The position numbers were made by a program, and so were the translations under genes. The notes under the pieces were generated by a model. It was not told the DNA's origin. It worked only from the letters and a program-made list of their open reading frames with translations, and did not search any database. Positions 7,615 through 15,541 of a stretch of 54,736 nucleotides of DNA are shown here, piece by piece; position 1 is the stretch's first letter, and each line of letters opens with the position of its first letter. Source of the stretch: Mycobacterium sp. (GTDB taxonomy: Bacteria; Actinomycetota; Actinomycetes; Mycobacteriales; Mycobacteriaceae). The DNA lies in the NCBI GenBank assembly GCA_025963385.1, contig JAOPUT010000290.1:1-54736 (forward strand), given 5' to 3'.

Positions 7615-8316
7615 GTGGCGGAACCGCGAAGGCAACAGGCGTCGGGACGCAGGCGTCGTCGCACCCTGGCGGGCACCGAACTGTCCAGGGACACCTACGT
7701 CGACGCCGCGGTGAACCTGATCGAGAACCGCGGTGCCGCCGTACTGAGCGCCCGCACCCTCGCCGCCGCGGTCGGCGCCGACGCGTCAGCCCTCTACCGC
7801 CACTTCACCGGCATCGACGACGTCGTGCGGGCGGTCGCCGACAGGATGATCGGCATCGGGCTCGACCGCTGGTCCCCCGGCGCCGACTGGGTGTCGTCGC
7901 TGGCCGAACTGGCGCGGGTCCTCTTCGAGGTCTACGCACGTGAGTTTCCGCGCACCGGCTACGCCGTCGCGACCCGAACATCCGGACTGCCCAACGAGAT
8001 TCGCGCAGTGGAACTGACGCTCGGATTGCTGCGCGAGGGTGGATTCGACGACGAAGCAGCCGCCAAGTGGTTCGTCAGCCTCTCGGACTTCATGCTCGGC
8101 CAGGCGATGCTGGAGAGCGCGTTCGTCACACTGCCACCCGAGATTCAGAACGCCGACAAGACGTCGTGGCAGGAACTCGCCACCCGGCTGCCGGACGGCG
8201 ACAACCCCCACACCGAGGCCGCAGCAGGACACCTCAGCACGTTCATGGTGCAGTCGTCGTTCGAGTCATCGCTCGAACTGATCCTGCGCGGGCTGGCGGC
8301 GTCGGCACCGGGCTGA
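7615..8316 (+). CDS. TetR-family transcriptional regulator
   Basis: 233 residues from GTG at 7615 (AGGAGGGA just upstream). A basic N-terminal tail (RRQQASGRRRRR) precedes the TetR HTH at residues ~22-68: YVDAAVNLIENRGAAVLSARTLAAAVGADASALYRHF. The C-terminal ligand domain is helical and unremarkable, so the inducer is unknown. The extended Arg-rich tail may add DNA contacts. Likely autoregulated through the 7584-7598 palindrome and possibly repressing the divergent 7226-7534 / 6841-7212 pair. It converges with the lipase gene 10 bp away. Confidence 0.85.
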   Translation: MAEPRRQQASGRRRRRTLAGTELSRDTYVDAAVNLIENRGAAVLSARTLAAAVGADASALYRHFTGIDDVVRAVADRMIGIGLDRWSPGADWVSSLAELARVLFEVYAREFPRTGYAVATRTSGLPNEIRAVELTLGLLREGGFDDEAAAKWFVSLSDFMLGQAMLESAFVTLPPEIQNADKTSWQELATRLPDGDNPHTEAAAGHLSTFMVQSSFESSLELILRGLAASAPG

Positions 8317-8325
8317 GCCGCCAGA

Positions 8326-9396
8326 TCACCCTGCCGCGACGGTGCGACGCTCCGCGTGACGGTCTCGAGTCTCGGTGAGGAACCTTGCCACCTCGGTCGC
8401 GCAGCGCCTCGCGTGTGATGCGTCGACGAGGTCGAACGCATGGCCCGCTCGCGGTATTTCGCTGTACTGCACCGGGTTTCGCGATACCTCGGCGAGGGCG
8501 GTGCGAAACGTCCTGGCTTCGTCGACGGGGATGATGGTGTCCTGCTCACCATGGATGAGGAAGAACGGCGGGGCGTCGTCGTGGATGCGCGCCAGCGGGG
8601 ACGCCGCAGCATAGATCTCGGGATGACGGGACTGACTGCGCCGCACCACGACTCGCTCCAGAAAGCCCTGGAAGTTCGCTCGGGTGGGAGTCGAGCGATC
8701 CTCCCAGTCATAGCGGCCGTAGATTCCGACGACGGCGTCCACCGAGGTATCTGCGTCTGCGTCGAGCTCGCCGCGGAACGCCGGGTCCCCCGGCGTGAGG
8801 CCGGCCAGCGCCGCGAGGTGTCCGCCTGCCGAGCAGCCGGCGATGGCCACGAATCCGGAGTCGCCCCCGTACTGATCGACGTTCGCACGGGCCCACGCGA
8901 TCGCCGCGTTGACGTCGGCGATGTGGCGCGGCCAGCGGTGGACCGGCGACACCCGGTAGTCCATCGTCAGGCACACCCAGCCCTGTTCGACCAGATGCGA
9001 CAGCAGGGTGTGCCCCTGGAGCACCCGAGTGCCCTGGACCCATGCCCCGCCGGGCACGAACAGCAGCACCGGCGCGTTGGGCGGAAGATCTGGCCTGCGC
9101 CACACGTCCAGCAGCTGAGCCGGATGATTGCCGTAGCGAATCGAACTGCGGTACAAAGATTTCCGACGCTGGGTGCGGGCGCGCAGGTAGGGCGGCACGC
9201 GGCCGGCCGTGTCGGTCTTGGGCCGGCCCGAACGTCGGTTCACGGCCGCACGGACCGCGGCGGGTGCGTAGTGGTGACCCCACAGCGCCATTGCCGTCAG
9301 ACCGGCGAACGGCTCGAGATGCTTGCCGACGACGGGCAGCGACGAGTACGCCCTGGTGGTGGCCAGCACCACGTCGACGGGATGTAGTGGGGGCAT
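8326..9396 (-). CDS. Alpha/beta-hydrolase esterase/lipase (LipC/LipQ-like)
   Basis: About 356 residues. The hydrolase core shows the oxyanion segment LLFVPGGAWVQG, the nucleophile elbow GCSAGG, acid EQDTIIP and the C-terminal GHAFD histidine, so the Ser-Asp-His triad is complete. The N-terminal SSLPVVGKHLEPFAGLTAMALWG resembles mycobacterial LipC/LipQ carboxylesterases. The ATG at 9396 is preferred because a separate small Cys-rich reading frame with its own RBS ends at 9422; a GTG at 9516 would extend it through that region. Substrate is probably a short or medium acyl ester. Confidence 0.8.
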   Translation of the reverse strand: MPPLHPVDVVLATTRAYSSLPVVGKHLEPFAGLTAMALWGHHYAPAAVRAAVNRRSGRPKTDTAGRVPPYLRARTQRRKSLYRSSIRYGNHPAQLLDVWRRPDLPPNAPVLLFVPGGAWVQGTRVLQGHTLLSHLVEQGWVCLTMDYRVSPVHRWPRHIADVNAAIAWARANVDQYGGDSGFVAIAGCSAGGHLAALAGLTPGDPAFRGELDADADTSVDAVVGIYGRYDWEDRSTPTRANFQGFLERVVVRRSQSRHPEIYAAASPLARIHDDAPPFFLIHGEQDTIIPVDEARTFRTALAEVSRNPVQYSEIPRAGHAFDLVDASHARRCATEVARFLTETRDRHAERRTVAAG

Positions 9397-9421
9397 CCTG
9401 CGCGGGACGAACGGCACCGGA

Positions 9422-9541
9422 CTACCGTCCCACGACGTCAGTCGTGCGCGGGGCGGATCCGCCCCCGGCGCTCGCACAGGACGCGCAGTCGGCGGTGTCG
9501 ACGCTGAATTGCCCACACGTGGGGCAGATGAAGGGAATCAT
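9422..9541 (-). CDS. Tiny zinc-ribbon-like protein (39 aa)
   Basis: A 39-residue frame MIPFICPTCGQFSVD then ADCASCASAGGG, ending at a TAG. It has AGAAGG 7 nt before its ATG and codons rich in G/C at third positions. CPTC and CASC make two CxxC knuckles separated by ~11 residues, the layout of a minimal zinc ribbon. It ends 25 nt upstream of the lipase ATG and is divergent from ndh. Function unknown; metal binding is inferred from the Cys pairs. Confidence 0.5.
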   Translation of the reverse strand: MIPFICPTCGQFSVDTADCASCASAGGGSAPRTTDVVGR

Positions 9542-9648
9542 CGCGGTGCCTTCTCTAGCAGTGACCGGACGCCGACTCTTCTGTAGCGCTGGGCGGCAGT
9601 TACCCGACCCGGGCTGCCTCGAAACTCACCGTGCGTAATGTCGACCAG

Positions 9649-10995
9649 ATGAGCAACGGTCGGACCAAGGTGCTGGTCATCGGAGGCGGTTTCGGCGGGC
9701 TGTTCTGCGCTCGGAGTCTGGGAGGTGACGACGTCGACGTCACCCTGCTCGACAGGGCTGCCTGCCACGTCTTCCAGCCCCTCCTCTACCAGTGCGCCAC
9801 CGGGACCCTCAGCATCGGGCAGATCAGCCGGTCGCTGCGCGAGGAGCTGGCCGAACATCGCAACGTGACCACCCTGCTCGGCGAGGCCGTCGACCTCGAT
9901 CCCGAGAGCCGCCGCCTGACGGCACGCCGCCCCGACGAGTCGACGTTCGAGCTCGACTACGACGTGCTGGTAGTGGCAGCCGGGATGCGGCAGTCGTACT
10001 TCGGCCACGAGGAATTCGCGCAGTGGGCACCGGGCATGAAGACACTCGACGACGCGCTGAGCATCCGTCGACGCCTCTTCGCCGCCTTCGAGATCGCCGA
10101 GACGCTCGCCCCCGGCCCAGAACGCGACGGCTGGCTCACCTTCGCCATCGCGGGCGGCGGGCCCACCGGGGTGGAATTGGCCGGGCAGATCCGCGAGATG
10201 GCCACCCGCGCATTGGCCAATGAATTCCACAGCATCGAGCCCGAGGAAGCCAAGGTACTTCTCTTCGACGGAGGCGAGTGCGTGCTCGCCGGCTTCGCCC
10301 CAGCGCTGTCGGCGAAGGCCGCGAAGATCCTGACGCGGTTGGGCGTCGAGCTACACATGGGAGTGCACGTCACCGACGTGCGCAGGGAAGGGATCAGCGT
10401 CACGCCGAAGGCCGGCGGGTCCAGCGAGGAGTACGCGGCCAGAACGGTGCTGTGGACGGCGGGCGTCGAAGCCGTGCCGTTCGCCAGGCGGGTTGCCAAG
10501 GTCCTCGGTGCGACGGTCGACCATGCCGGTCGCGTCGCGGTCGACGCCGATCTGACCGTGCCCGGCCACCCGAACGTCTTCGTCATCGGCGACCTCGTCG
10601 GCCGAGACCAGCTGCCGGGGGTCGCCGAGAACGCCATGCAGGGCGGGTTGCACGTCGCGGCCTGCATCCGCCACGACCTGGCCGGCCGCGCCCGCAAGGA
10701 CTACCGGTACCGCGACCTCGGGTCCGCGGCCTACATCAGCCGCGGACACGCCCTGCTGCAAGCGGGTCCCGTCAGGCTGTCAGGCGTCTTCGGTTGGCTC
10801 GGTTGGGGATTCATCCACATCGTCTTCCTCACCGGCGTGCAGAACCGGATCAGCACCGTCGCCACCTGGCTTTCCGCCATCGCCAGGGCGCGGCGCACCG
10901 ACCGCACCTTCATGCTGGGCAGCCCGACGACCCACGAGCAGCCATACACCTGGTCGGCGTGTGGTCCGGTCGTCCACCTGGATCAAAACGATTAG
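9649..10995 (+). CDS. ndh: Type II NADH dehydrogenase-like flavoprotein
   Basis: 448 residues. The FAD-binding KVLVIGGGFGGLFCARSL opens the protein, the NAD(H)-binding FAIAGGGPTGVELAGQI lies near residue 175, and VFVIGD-LVG with AMQGG near 310-330 completes the FAD site. The C-terminal segment VFGWLGWGFIHIVFLTGVQNR is the hydrophobic membrane-anchoring region typical of Ndh, which passes electrons from NADH to menaquinone without pumping protons. ATG at 9649 is preferred over GTG at 9631: TAATGT lies 8-13 nt upstream of it, consistent with a leaderless transcript, and no RBS is seen for either. Two tiny Cys-rich genes flank it. Confidence 0.85.
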   Translation: MSNGRTKVLVIGGGFGGLFCARSLGGDDVDVTLLDRAACHVFQPLLYQCATGTLSIGQISRSLREELAEHRNVTTLLGEAVDLDPESRRLTARRPDESTFELDYDVLVVAAGMRQSYFGHEEFAQWAPGMKTLDDALSIRRRLFAAFEIAETLAPGPERDGWLTFAIAGGGPTGVELAGQIREMATRALANEFHSIEPEEAKVLLFDGGECVLAGFAPALSAKAAKILTRLGVELHMGVHVTDVRREGISVTPKAGGSSEEYAARTVLWTAGVEAVPFARRVAKVLGATVDHAGRVAVDADLTVPGHPNVFVIGDLVGRDQLPGVAENAMQGGLHVAACIRHDLAGRARKDYRYRDLGSAAYISRGHALLQAGPVRLSGVFGWLGWGFIHIVFLTGVQNRISTVATWLSAIARARRTDRTFMLGSPTTHEQPYTWSACGPVVHLDQND

Positions 10996-11065
10996 GCCTG
11001 GGTCGCACCGGGTATCCGCAGCATGCGGGCGGGCACTCAGCCACCCTTGACGGAAGGCTTCGGCG

Positions 11066-11239
11066 ATGAGCGTGGTCGAACGTGGCACCGCGAGGTGCCC
11101 ACGATGCATGGCCCAGGCCGACTACGCCTTCGAAGAGTGCGACGGCGGATTCCTGCGCTACCAGGTGTCCTGCGTGCCGTGCTCCTACGTCTACGTCGAG
11201 GACTGCGTGTCACCACCGACGAATGAGTCCGCGGCGTAA
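11066..11239 (+). CDS. Small Cys-rich protein (57 aa)
   Basis: 57 residues from an ATG with GGAAGG 8 nt upstream, ending at TAA. Cysteines: ARCPRCMAQ, EECDGG, VSCVPCSY, EDCVS. The two CxxC pairs ~24 residues apart could bind one zinc as a ribbon; the two extra Cys are unpaired in that model. It follows ndh by 70 bp on the same strand and may be cotranscribed. Family not recognised. Confidence 0.55.
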   Translation: MSVVERGTARCPRCMAQADYAFEECDGGFLRYQVSCVPCSYVYVEDCVSPPTNESAA

Positions 11240-11282
11240 CGCACCATCGCAGCCGTGATGGCCGGGCACGCCAGGCCAATGA

Positions 11283-11396
11283 CGAGCACAGACCATCGTC
11301 GACCGGAATCCGCAGAACTACGGCGACGCCACCGAGGGTAAGTCGGGGGCTCCCAAGGACACGTCCCTCGGCATCGGCAGCCTGAAGAACCTCTAG
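11283..11396 (+). pseudogene. Orphan coding-like tail without a start
   Basis: After an in-frame stop at 11280-11282, a frame with mycobacterial codon use reads QTIVDRNPQNYGDATEGK then GAPKDTSLGIGSLKNL and ends at TAG. There is no start codon in it. It looks like the C-terminal end of a lost gene. I do not recognise the parent. Confidence 0.3.
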
Positions 11397-11797
11397 CGTC
11401 ACTTGCCCCGTCGATTGGCCAAACTCTTTGCTCCCGTGAGTATTTCGTGCCGGATTCCGCGACGCCCGCCAGCCGCGGCGAATGCCCGAACATCGTCGCA
11501 ATCCAGTCGGTCGGCCCATATCAACACCAGCAGCAACGCGAGAAGTAGGAATCCGTATCGAAAAGTCTTCGCGGCCCCCAAAGTGCAATTTTCGCGTCAT
11601 CCTCGAGGAACGGAAGGGGGCATTTCGCCAGCAATTCGTACGGTTGCTACAAAGGCGCGGATTCGGTTGCCTGGCGGCTAAGTCAATTTTTCGCGTTTCG
11701 CGGAATCGACACGACAATGCCATTCCGCGACGACATGGCGCATCTGCTAATCGCCCATTCCGCCGAATGCCGGCCGATCCTCGACGGCATGACGCGG
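11397..11797. other. Intergenic stretch with no supported gene
   Basis: About 400 bp of lower-GC sequence. On the minus strand a TTG-initiated 60-codon frame (11399-11581) has a hydrophobic start (RYGFLLLALLLVLIWA), but no RBS and poor third-position GC, so it is not called. Confidence 0.5.
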
Positions 11798-12670
11798 CTA
11801 CTGGCCCAAACGTCTCGCGGCTGAGCGCACCGCTGCCGTGACGGCATCGATCGTGGGGCTGTCGAGCTTCCAGCACTGCCAAAAGAGCGGCACGTCGAGG
11901 TGCGCGTCGGCGATCAGGACGAACGAGCCGTCGGCCAACGCGGCCGAGGCCGCCTGCTCCGGATACATCGCCCACCCCAGTCCGCCCGCCGTCGCCGCGC
12001 GAAAGCCCTCCGCGGTGGGAACGTAGTGCACCTGGTGGCCGATGGAACGGCGAAACATCTTGCGCACCAACATGTCCTGCAGCGCGTCCTCGCGGTTCCA
12101 GGCGAGTGACGGCGCGGTCGCGGCGGTCGCGGCGGTGAGTCCCTCGGCCAGATGGCGGTCCGCGAACTCCGGGCTGGCCACCGGCACGTATCGCATCACC
12201 CCGAGTGACTGGGTGCGGCAACCCGACACCGGTCGGCGTTCGGTGGTGACGGCGCCCAACACCGCCCCCTCCCGCAGCAACCGCGCCGAGTGGTCCTGGT
12301 CCTCGATCCGAACGTCGAACAGGACGTCCGGCAGGTCGCCGAGGACGGCCGTGAACCACGTCGACATCGAGTCGGCGTTGACCGCCAGCGCCACCCGGGT
12401 ACGTTCAGCTTGACCGCCACTCATCTCGGCCAGCGCCTCGGACTCCAACAACGCGGTCTGTGCCGCCAAGCGCAGCAGCGGCACACCTGCAACCGTTGCG
12501 GTGCAAGGCTTCTCCCGTTTCACCAACACCTGGCCGACGCCATGCTCCAGGGCCTTGATGCGCTGGCTGACCGCCGACGGTGTGACGTGGAGTCTCGACG
12601 CCGCGGCATCGAAGGACCCAAGCTCGATGACGGCGGCGAAGGCGGCCAGCTGTTGGGCGTCCAGACTCAC
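11798..12670 (-). CDS. lysG: LysR-family regulator LysG/ArgP
   Basis: 290 residues from GTG at 12670. The LysR HTH is at residues 1-60 (LAAFAAVIELGSFDAAASRLHVTPSAVSQRIKALE), then the periplasmic-binding-like effector domain. The VLVKREKPC segment and the C-terminal PTIDAVTAAVRSAARRL match ArgP/LysG proteins, which activate a basic amino acid exporter when intracellular lysine or arginine rises. The divergent gene is a LysE/ArgO exporter, the standard pairing. No RBS is evident. An 8-bp inverted repeat lies just upstream of its start. Confidence 0.9.
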   Translation of the reverse strand: MSLDAQQLAAFAAVIELGSFDAAASRLHVTPSAVSQRIKALEHGVGQVLVKREKPCTATVAGVPLLRLAAQTALLESEALAEMSGGQAERTRVALAVNADSMSTWFTAVLGDLPDVLFDVRIEDQDHSARLLREGAVLGAVTTERRPVSGCRTQSLGVMRYVPVASPEFADRHLAEGLTAATAATAPSLAWNREDALQDMLVRKMFRRSIGHQVHYVPTAEGFRAATAGGLGWAMYPEQAASAALADGSFVLIADAHLDVPLFWQCWKLDSPTIDAVTAAVRSAARRLGQ

Positions 12671-12673
12671 ATC

Positions 12674-12702
12674 AATGATTCTAATGCCGGCGAAGAATCA
12701 TT
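12674..12702. promoter_or_regulatory. LysG binding-site candidate
   Basis: AATGATTC (12674-12681) and GAATCATT (12695-12702) form a perfect inverted repeat with a 13-bp spacer in the lysG-lysE gap. lysE may be leaderless: TAGCTT occupies -12 to -7 before its ATG at 12741. Confidence 0.6.
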
Positions 12703-12740
12703 AGCTTTACTGCATCGCGCCGACATCCTAGCTTCGAGGG

Positions 12741-13340
12741 ATGAACTCGCCGCTCGTCATGGGATTCCTCGCGTCCTTCGCGCTGATCGCCGCCATCGGC
12801 GCACAGAACGCGTTCGTGCTCCGCCAGGGCATCCGCCGCGAGCACGTCCTTCCCGTGGTGGCGATGTGCACCGTCTCGGACATCGTGCTGATCGCGGCGG
12901 GGATCGCGGGTGTCGGCGCGCTGATCGGCGCCCACCCCAACGCCCTGAACGTCGCGAAGTTCGGCGGCGCGGCGTTCCTCGTCGGCTACGGCCTGTTGGC
13001 GGCGAAGCGCGCGTGGCGACCCGCCTCGCTGCGGCCCTCGGACGCCGCACCCGTCCGACTGGCGGAGGTGCTCGTCACGTGCGCGGCGCTGACGTTCCTG
13101 AACCCGCACGTCTACCTGGACACCGTCGTGCTGCTCGGAGCGCTCGCGAACGAGCACCGCGACCAGCGCTGGCTGTTCGGCGTCGGTGCGGTCACCGCCA
13201 GCGCGGTCTGGTTCGCGGGCCTCGGGCTCGGAGCCCGCAGGCTGACCGGGCTCTTCGCCAGGCCGTTCACCTGGCGGGTGCTCGACTGCCTCATCGCCGC
13301 AACCATGATCGGCCTCGGCGTCTCGTTGGCGGTTGGCTAG
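12741..13340 (+). CDS. lysE: LysE/ArgO-family amino acid exporter
   Basis: 199 residues with about six hydrophobic segments. [24 protein letters not shown] is the hallmark N-terminus of LysE/ArgO, and [19 protein letters not shown] contains the conserved NPH-Y-LDT motif. It exports L-lysine and/or L-arginine across the cytoplasmic membrane. Divergent lysG supplies control. The start ATG has no spaced RBS, but a -10-like TAGCTT at leaderless distance supports it. Confidence 0.92.
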   Translation: MNSPLVMGFLASFALIAAIGAQNAFVLRQGIRREHVLPVVAMCTVSDIVLIAAGIAGVGALIGAHPNALNVAKFGGAAFLVGYGLLAAKRAWRPASLRPSDAAPVRLAEVLVTCAALTFLNPHVYLDTVVLLGALANEHRDQRWLFGVGAVTASAVWFAGLGLGARRLTGLFARPFTWRVLDCLIAATMIGLGVSLAVG

Positions 13341-13357
13341 TGCGAGGCATCACCCGT

Positions 13358-13606
13358 TCATGGCGCGACCACCACGCTGAAGAGGTTGCCGGGGAAGCAG
13401 ACGGTGCCGTTGCACCACGATCCGTAGGAACCGAGTCCTGGCATGACCGGGGGCGGCGCGTTCGTGCCACGAATCTCACCCTGGGCGCAGACGACCGTTC
13501 CGCTGGAGTCGTTGCAGGACGCCGCGGCCGTCGGTGCGCCGACGAAGCCTGCGGCGCCGAGCGCGACCAGACATACCGGTAGAGCCAAACAGGCGCGCAT
13601 TTGCAT
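13358..13606 (-). CDS. Small secreted protein with four cysteines
   Basis: 82 residues. AGGAG lies 5 nt before the ATG at 13606. Residues 1-31 form a signal peptide (MQMRACLALPVCLVALGAAG, cleavage near TAAA|SC). The mature ~50 residues hold four cysteines (SCND, VVCAQ, SWCNG, VCFPG), suggesting two disulfides, plus a Pro/Gly-rich middle (NAPPPVMPGLGSYGS). Family not recognised; many mycobacteria encode such short exported proteins. It is convergent with lysE and divergent from the SDR gene. Confidence 0.65.
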   Translation of the reverse strand: MQMRACLALPVCLVALGAAGFVGAPTAAASCNDSSGTVVCAQGEIRGTNAPPPVMPGLGSYGSWCNGTVCFPGNLFSVVVAP

Positions 13607-13660
13607 GATCACTCCTAGGTGCACCTCCAGCATGCACCCGCACGAGACATAGTGGTCGCC

Positions 13661-14458
13661 ATGAGTCAGAAGAAGTCGGTGTTCATCACCGGAGCCGCGG
13701 CAGGCATCGGCCGCGCGACCGCGCTCAACTTCGCGCGGAACGGCTACGTCGTCGGCGCCTACGACATCGACGAGGTCGGGTTGAAGACCCTCGCCGACGA
13801 GATCGAGGACCTCGGTGCGACCGCGGTGACCGGCCACCTCGACGTCACCGACTCCGACGAGATGGCGCAGCGGGTCGGTGAATTCGTCAAGGCCGCGGGC
13901 GACCGGCTGGACGTGATGATCAACAACGCGGGAATCCTGATCGCCGGCCGCTTCGAGGACATCGCGGTCAAGGCGCACCACAAGGAGATCGACATCAACG
14001 CCAAGGGTGTGGTGAACGGTCTGCACGCCGCCTTCCCCTACCTGAGGAAGACGCCCGGTGCGGTGGTCGTCAACCTCGCGTCCGCTTCGGCGATCTATGG
14101 TCAGGCCGAACTCGCGAACTACAGCGCGACGAAGTTCTTCGTCCGCGCGGTGACCGAGGCCCTGGACATCGAATGGAACCGCTACGGCATCCGCGTCATC
14201 GCCATGTGGCCGCTGTACGTGCAGACCGCGATGACCCACGACGTCAAGACGGGCACGACCGAGTCGCTGGGCATTCGCTTGACGGCCCAGGACATCGCCG
14301 ACGACATCATCAAGGCCGTCGACCCGTCATGGCCCAGGCGGCTGATCCACCAGGTGCACTTCCCGGTCGGACGCCAGGCCAAGACGATGGCGGCGGGCGC
14401 CAGGTTCTCCCCGGCGTGGCTGACCCGCTGGACCAACAAGCGACTGTCGCAGGGCTGA
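13661..14458 (+). CDS. Short-chain dehydrogenase/reductase
   Basis: 265 residues. The NAD(P)-binding TGAAAGIGRA is near residue 10, an acidic residue after the second strand (AYDIDEVG) favours NAD(H), NNAG is near residue 88, and the catalytic Ser plus Y-x3-K are in LASASAIYGQAELANYSATK. It is the classical SDR fold of usual length; substrate unknown. CATAGT 8-13 nt before the ATG may be a leaderless -10, as no RBS is clear. The C-terminal Arg/Lys-rich end and PVGRQAKTMAAGARF are unremarkable. Confidence 0.85.
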   Translation: MSQKKSVFITGAAAGIGRATALNFARNGYVVGAYDIDEVGLKTLADEIEDLGATAVTGHLDVTDSDEMAQRVGEFVKAAGDRLDVMINNAGILIAGRFEDIAVKAHHKEIDINAKGVVNGLHAAFPYLRKTPGAVVVNLASASAIYGQAELANYSATKFFVRAVTEALDIEWNRYGIRVIAMWPLYVQTAMTHDVKTGTTESLGIRLTAQDIADDIIKAVDPSWPRRLIHQVHFPVGRQAKTMAAGARFSPAWLTRWTNKRLSQG

Positions 14459-14483
14459 GCCGTGCCGGGGTCGGCTACTGGCG

Positions 14484-14582
14484 TCAGCTGGGCGGATCAC
14501 CGATGGCATTGCTGGTCGGACCGAGCAAGGTCGCCCCGACGACCAAACTTGCGACCAGTGTGCCGCGAACGAACCGAATCAT
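14484..14582 (-). CDS. Possible tiny secreted peptide (32 aa)
   Basis: Minus-strand ATG at 14582 opens MIRFVRGTLVASLVVGATLL then GPTSNAIGDPPS and a TGA. It is essentially a signal peptide with a -DPPS tail, a shape seen in several short mycobacterial exported proteins. RBS is weak, so it could also be the start of a decayed gene. Confidence 0.35.
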   Translation of the reverse strand: MIRFVRGTLVASLVVGATLLGPTSNAIGDPPS

Positions 14583-15153
14583 GGTGGCGCCGCCGGCGCG
14601 ACATCGCCGTCACACCAACGATTCCGACAAGGAGCCAGTACCGTCTGGATCGCATGGCTGCACGCGTCCCGCCACAGCCGATACCGGGGCAGTCTAGGCC
14701 TCGGCCGTGACGCTAGGAAGCGTTTGCAGAACTCGATTCGGCCTTCGTTGCCAACACAAAATGCCAACTGAATTAAGTTGTTAGCCAGCAGCTTCGAGAT
14801 GAATGATGCACCGCGACACCGTTGGTTCGATTGGCGCACACCGGGCGAATTCGGTGCTAGGTTACCCGAATTGGGCGTTGAGGCGGAGGTCGAGATGGGC
14901 ATGCAGGACTCGAGGAGATCGGCGGCGGTCGCGATACCCCGGTCGATGGGTGAATCTCCCTGAACTGCTTGCGATTTGACCGCGTTCAGTTCACTGCCGT
15001 GCCGGACACCGCCTGAGCGGCACGCCGGACGTCCAGCGCTGACCCGAAGCGCGACAACAACTTCGACTGGCCCCGCGGGACGACTGAGGGGATCGTCTCG
15101 CGGGGCCGTCCCATGCCCACGACGAGAGTCGCTGGATCAGGCTGAGGCGCCGA
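14583..15153. other. Intergenic region with no supported gene
   Basis: Contains an AT-richer patch (14755-14790), a 22-codon frame at 14895-14963 with GGAGG upstream that is too short to call, and the hairpin at 15069-15107 listed separately. No RNA gene was recognised. Confidence 0.5.
15069..15107. terminator. Strong GC hairpin
   Basis: GGCCCCGCGGGACGA (15069-15083) pairs with TCGTCTCGCGGGGCC (15093-15107), 15 bp with one G-T pair and a 9-nt loop. It lies downstream of the minus-strand membrane protein gene that stops at 15154. No U-tract. Confidence 0.55.
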
Positions 15154-15384
15154 TCAACTCTTCTTGCTGGGGATCACGATCACCACGATCAGCGTGATGA
15201 TGCTGAAGAACAGTCCGAGGACACCCCAGCCGAGCGCACTTCGTCCCTTGGTGCCCGCGATCACCGCGCAGATGACGGCGGCGATGATGCTTCCGATCGC
15301 CACGAAGATGCCCTTGATGCCGCGAAGGATGAACCCCGCCGCCTCGACGTTGTCCGAAGCCGCCAGTAGGACTGTGTGCAGCAT
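15154..15384 (-). CDS. Small membrane protein, two transmembrane segments
   Basis: 76 residues from ATG 15384, chosen because GGAGG lies 8 nt upstream; an ATG at 15408 precedes that RBS. After a short amphipathic start (MLHTVLLAASDNVEAAG), residues ~20-43 and ~51-72 are strongly hydrophobic (GIFVAIGSIIAAVICAVIAG; VLGLFFSIITLIVVIVI), separated by the basic loop TKGRSALGWG, and the protein ends PSKKS. Likely a small inner-membrane protein; function unknown. It stands alone with a hairpin downstream. Confidence 0.7.
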   Translation of the reverse strand: MLHTVLLAASDNVEAAGFILRGIKGIFVAIGSIIAAVICAVIAGTKGRSALGWGVLGLFFSIITLIVVIVIPSKKS

Positions 15385-15541
15385 GTTCGCCACCTCCACG
15401 ATGAGCATTGATCAGGCGAACCTCGCCGACCGTGTCGCATACCCGCCCGCGCGGTGCGCACACGTGTGACGGCAGATCCACATCTGCCCCACAACCCGCT
15501 GACAGGAAGGCAAGCGGGCCAGTCGAAGAACACCTCGGCAG

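Noticed and set aside
11399..11581. Minus-strand 60-codon frame with a hydrophobic N-terminus
   Set aside because: TTG start without RBS and low third-position GC compared with neighbouring genes; noted only in the intergenic entry.
14895..14963. 22-codon frame with GGAGG upstream
   Set aside because: Too short and no homology can be judged; could be the start of a decayed gene.
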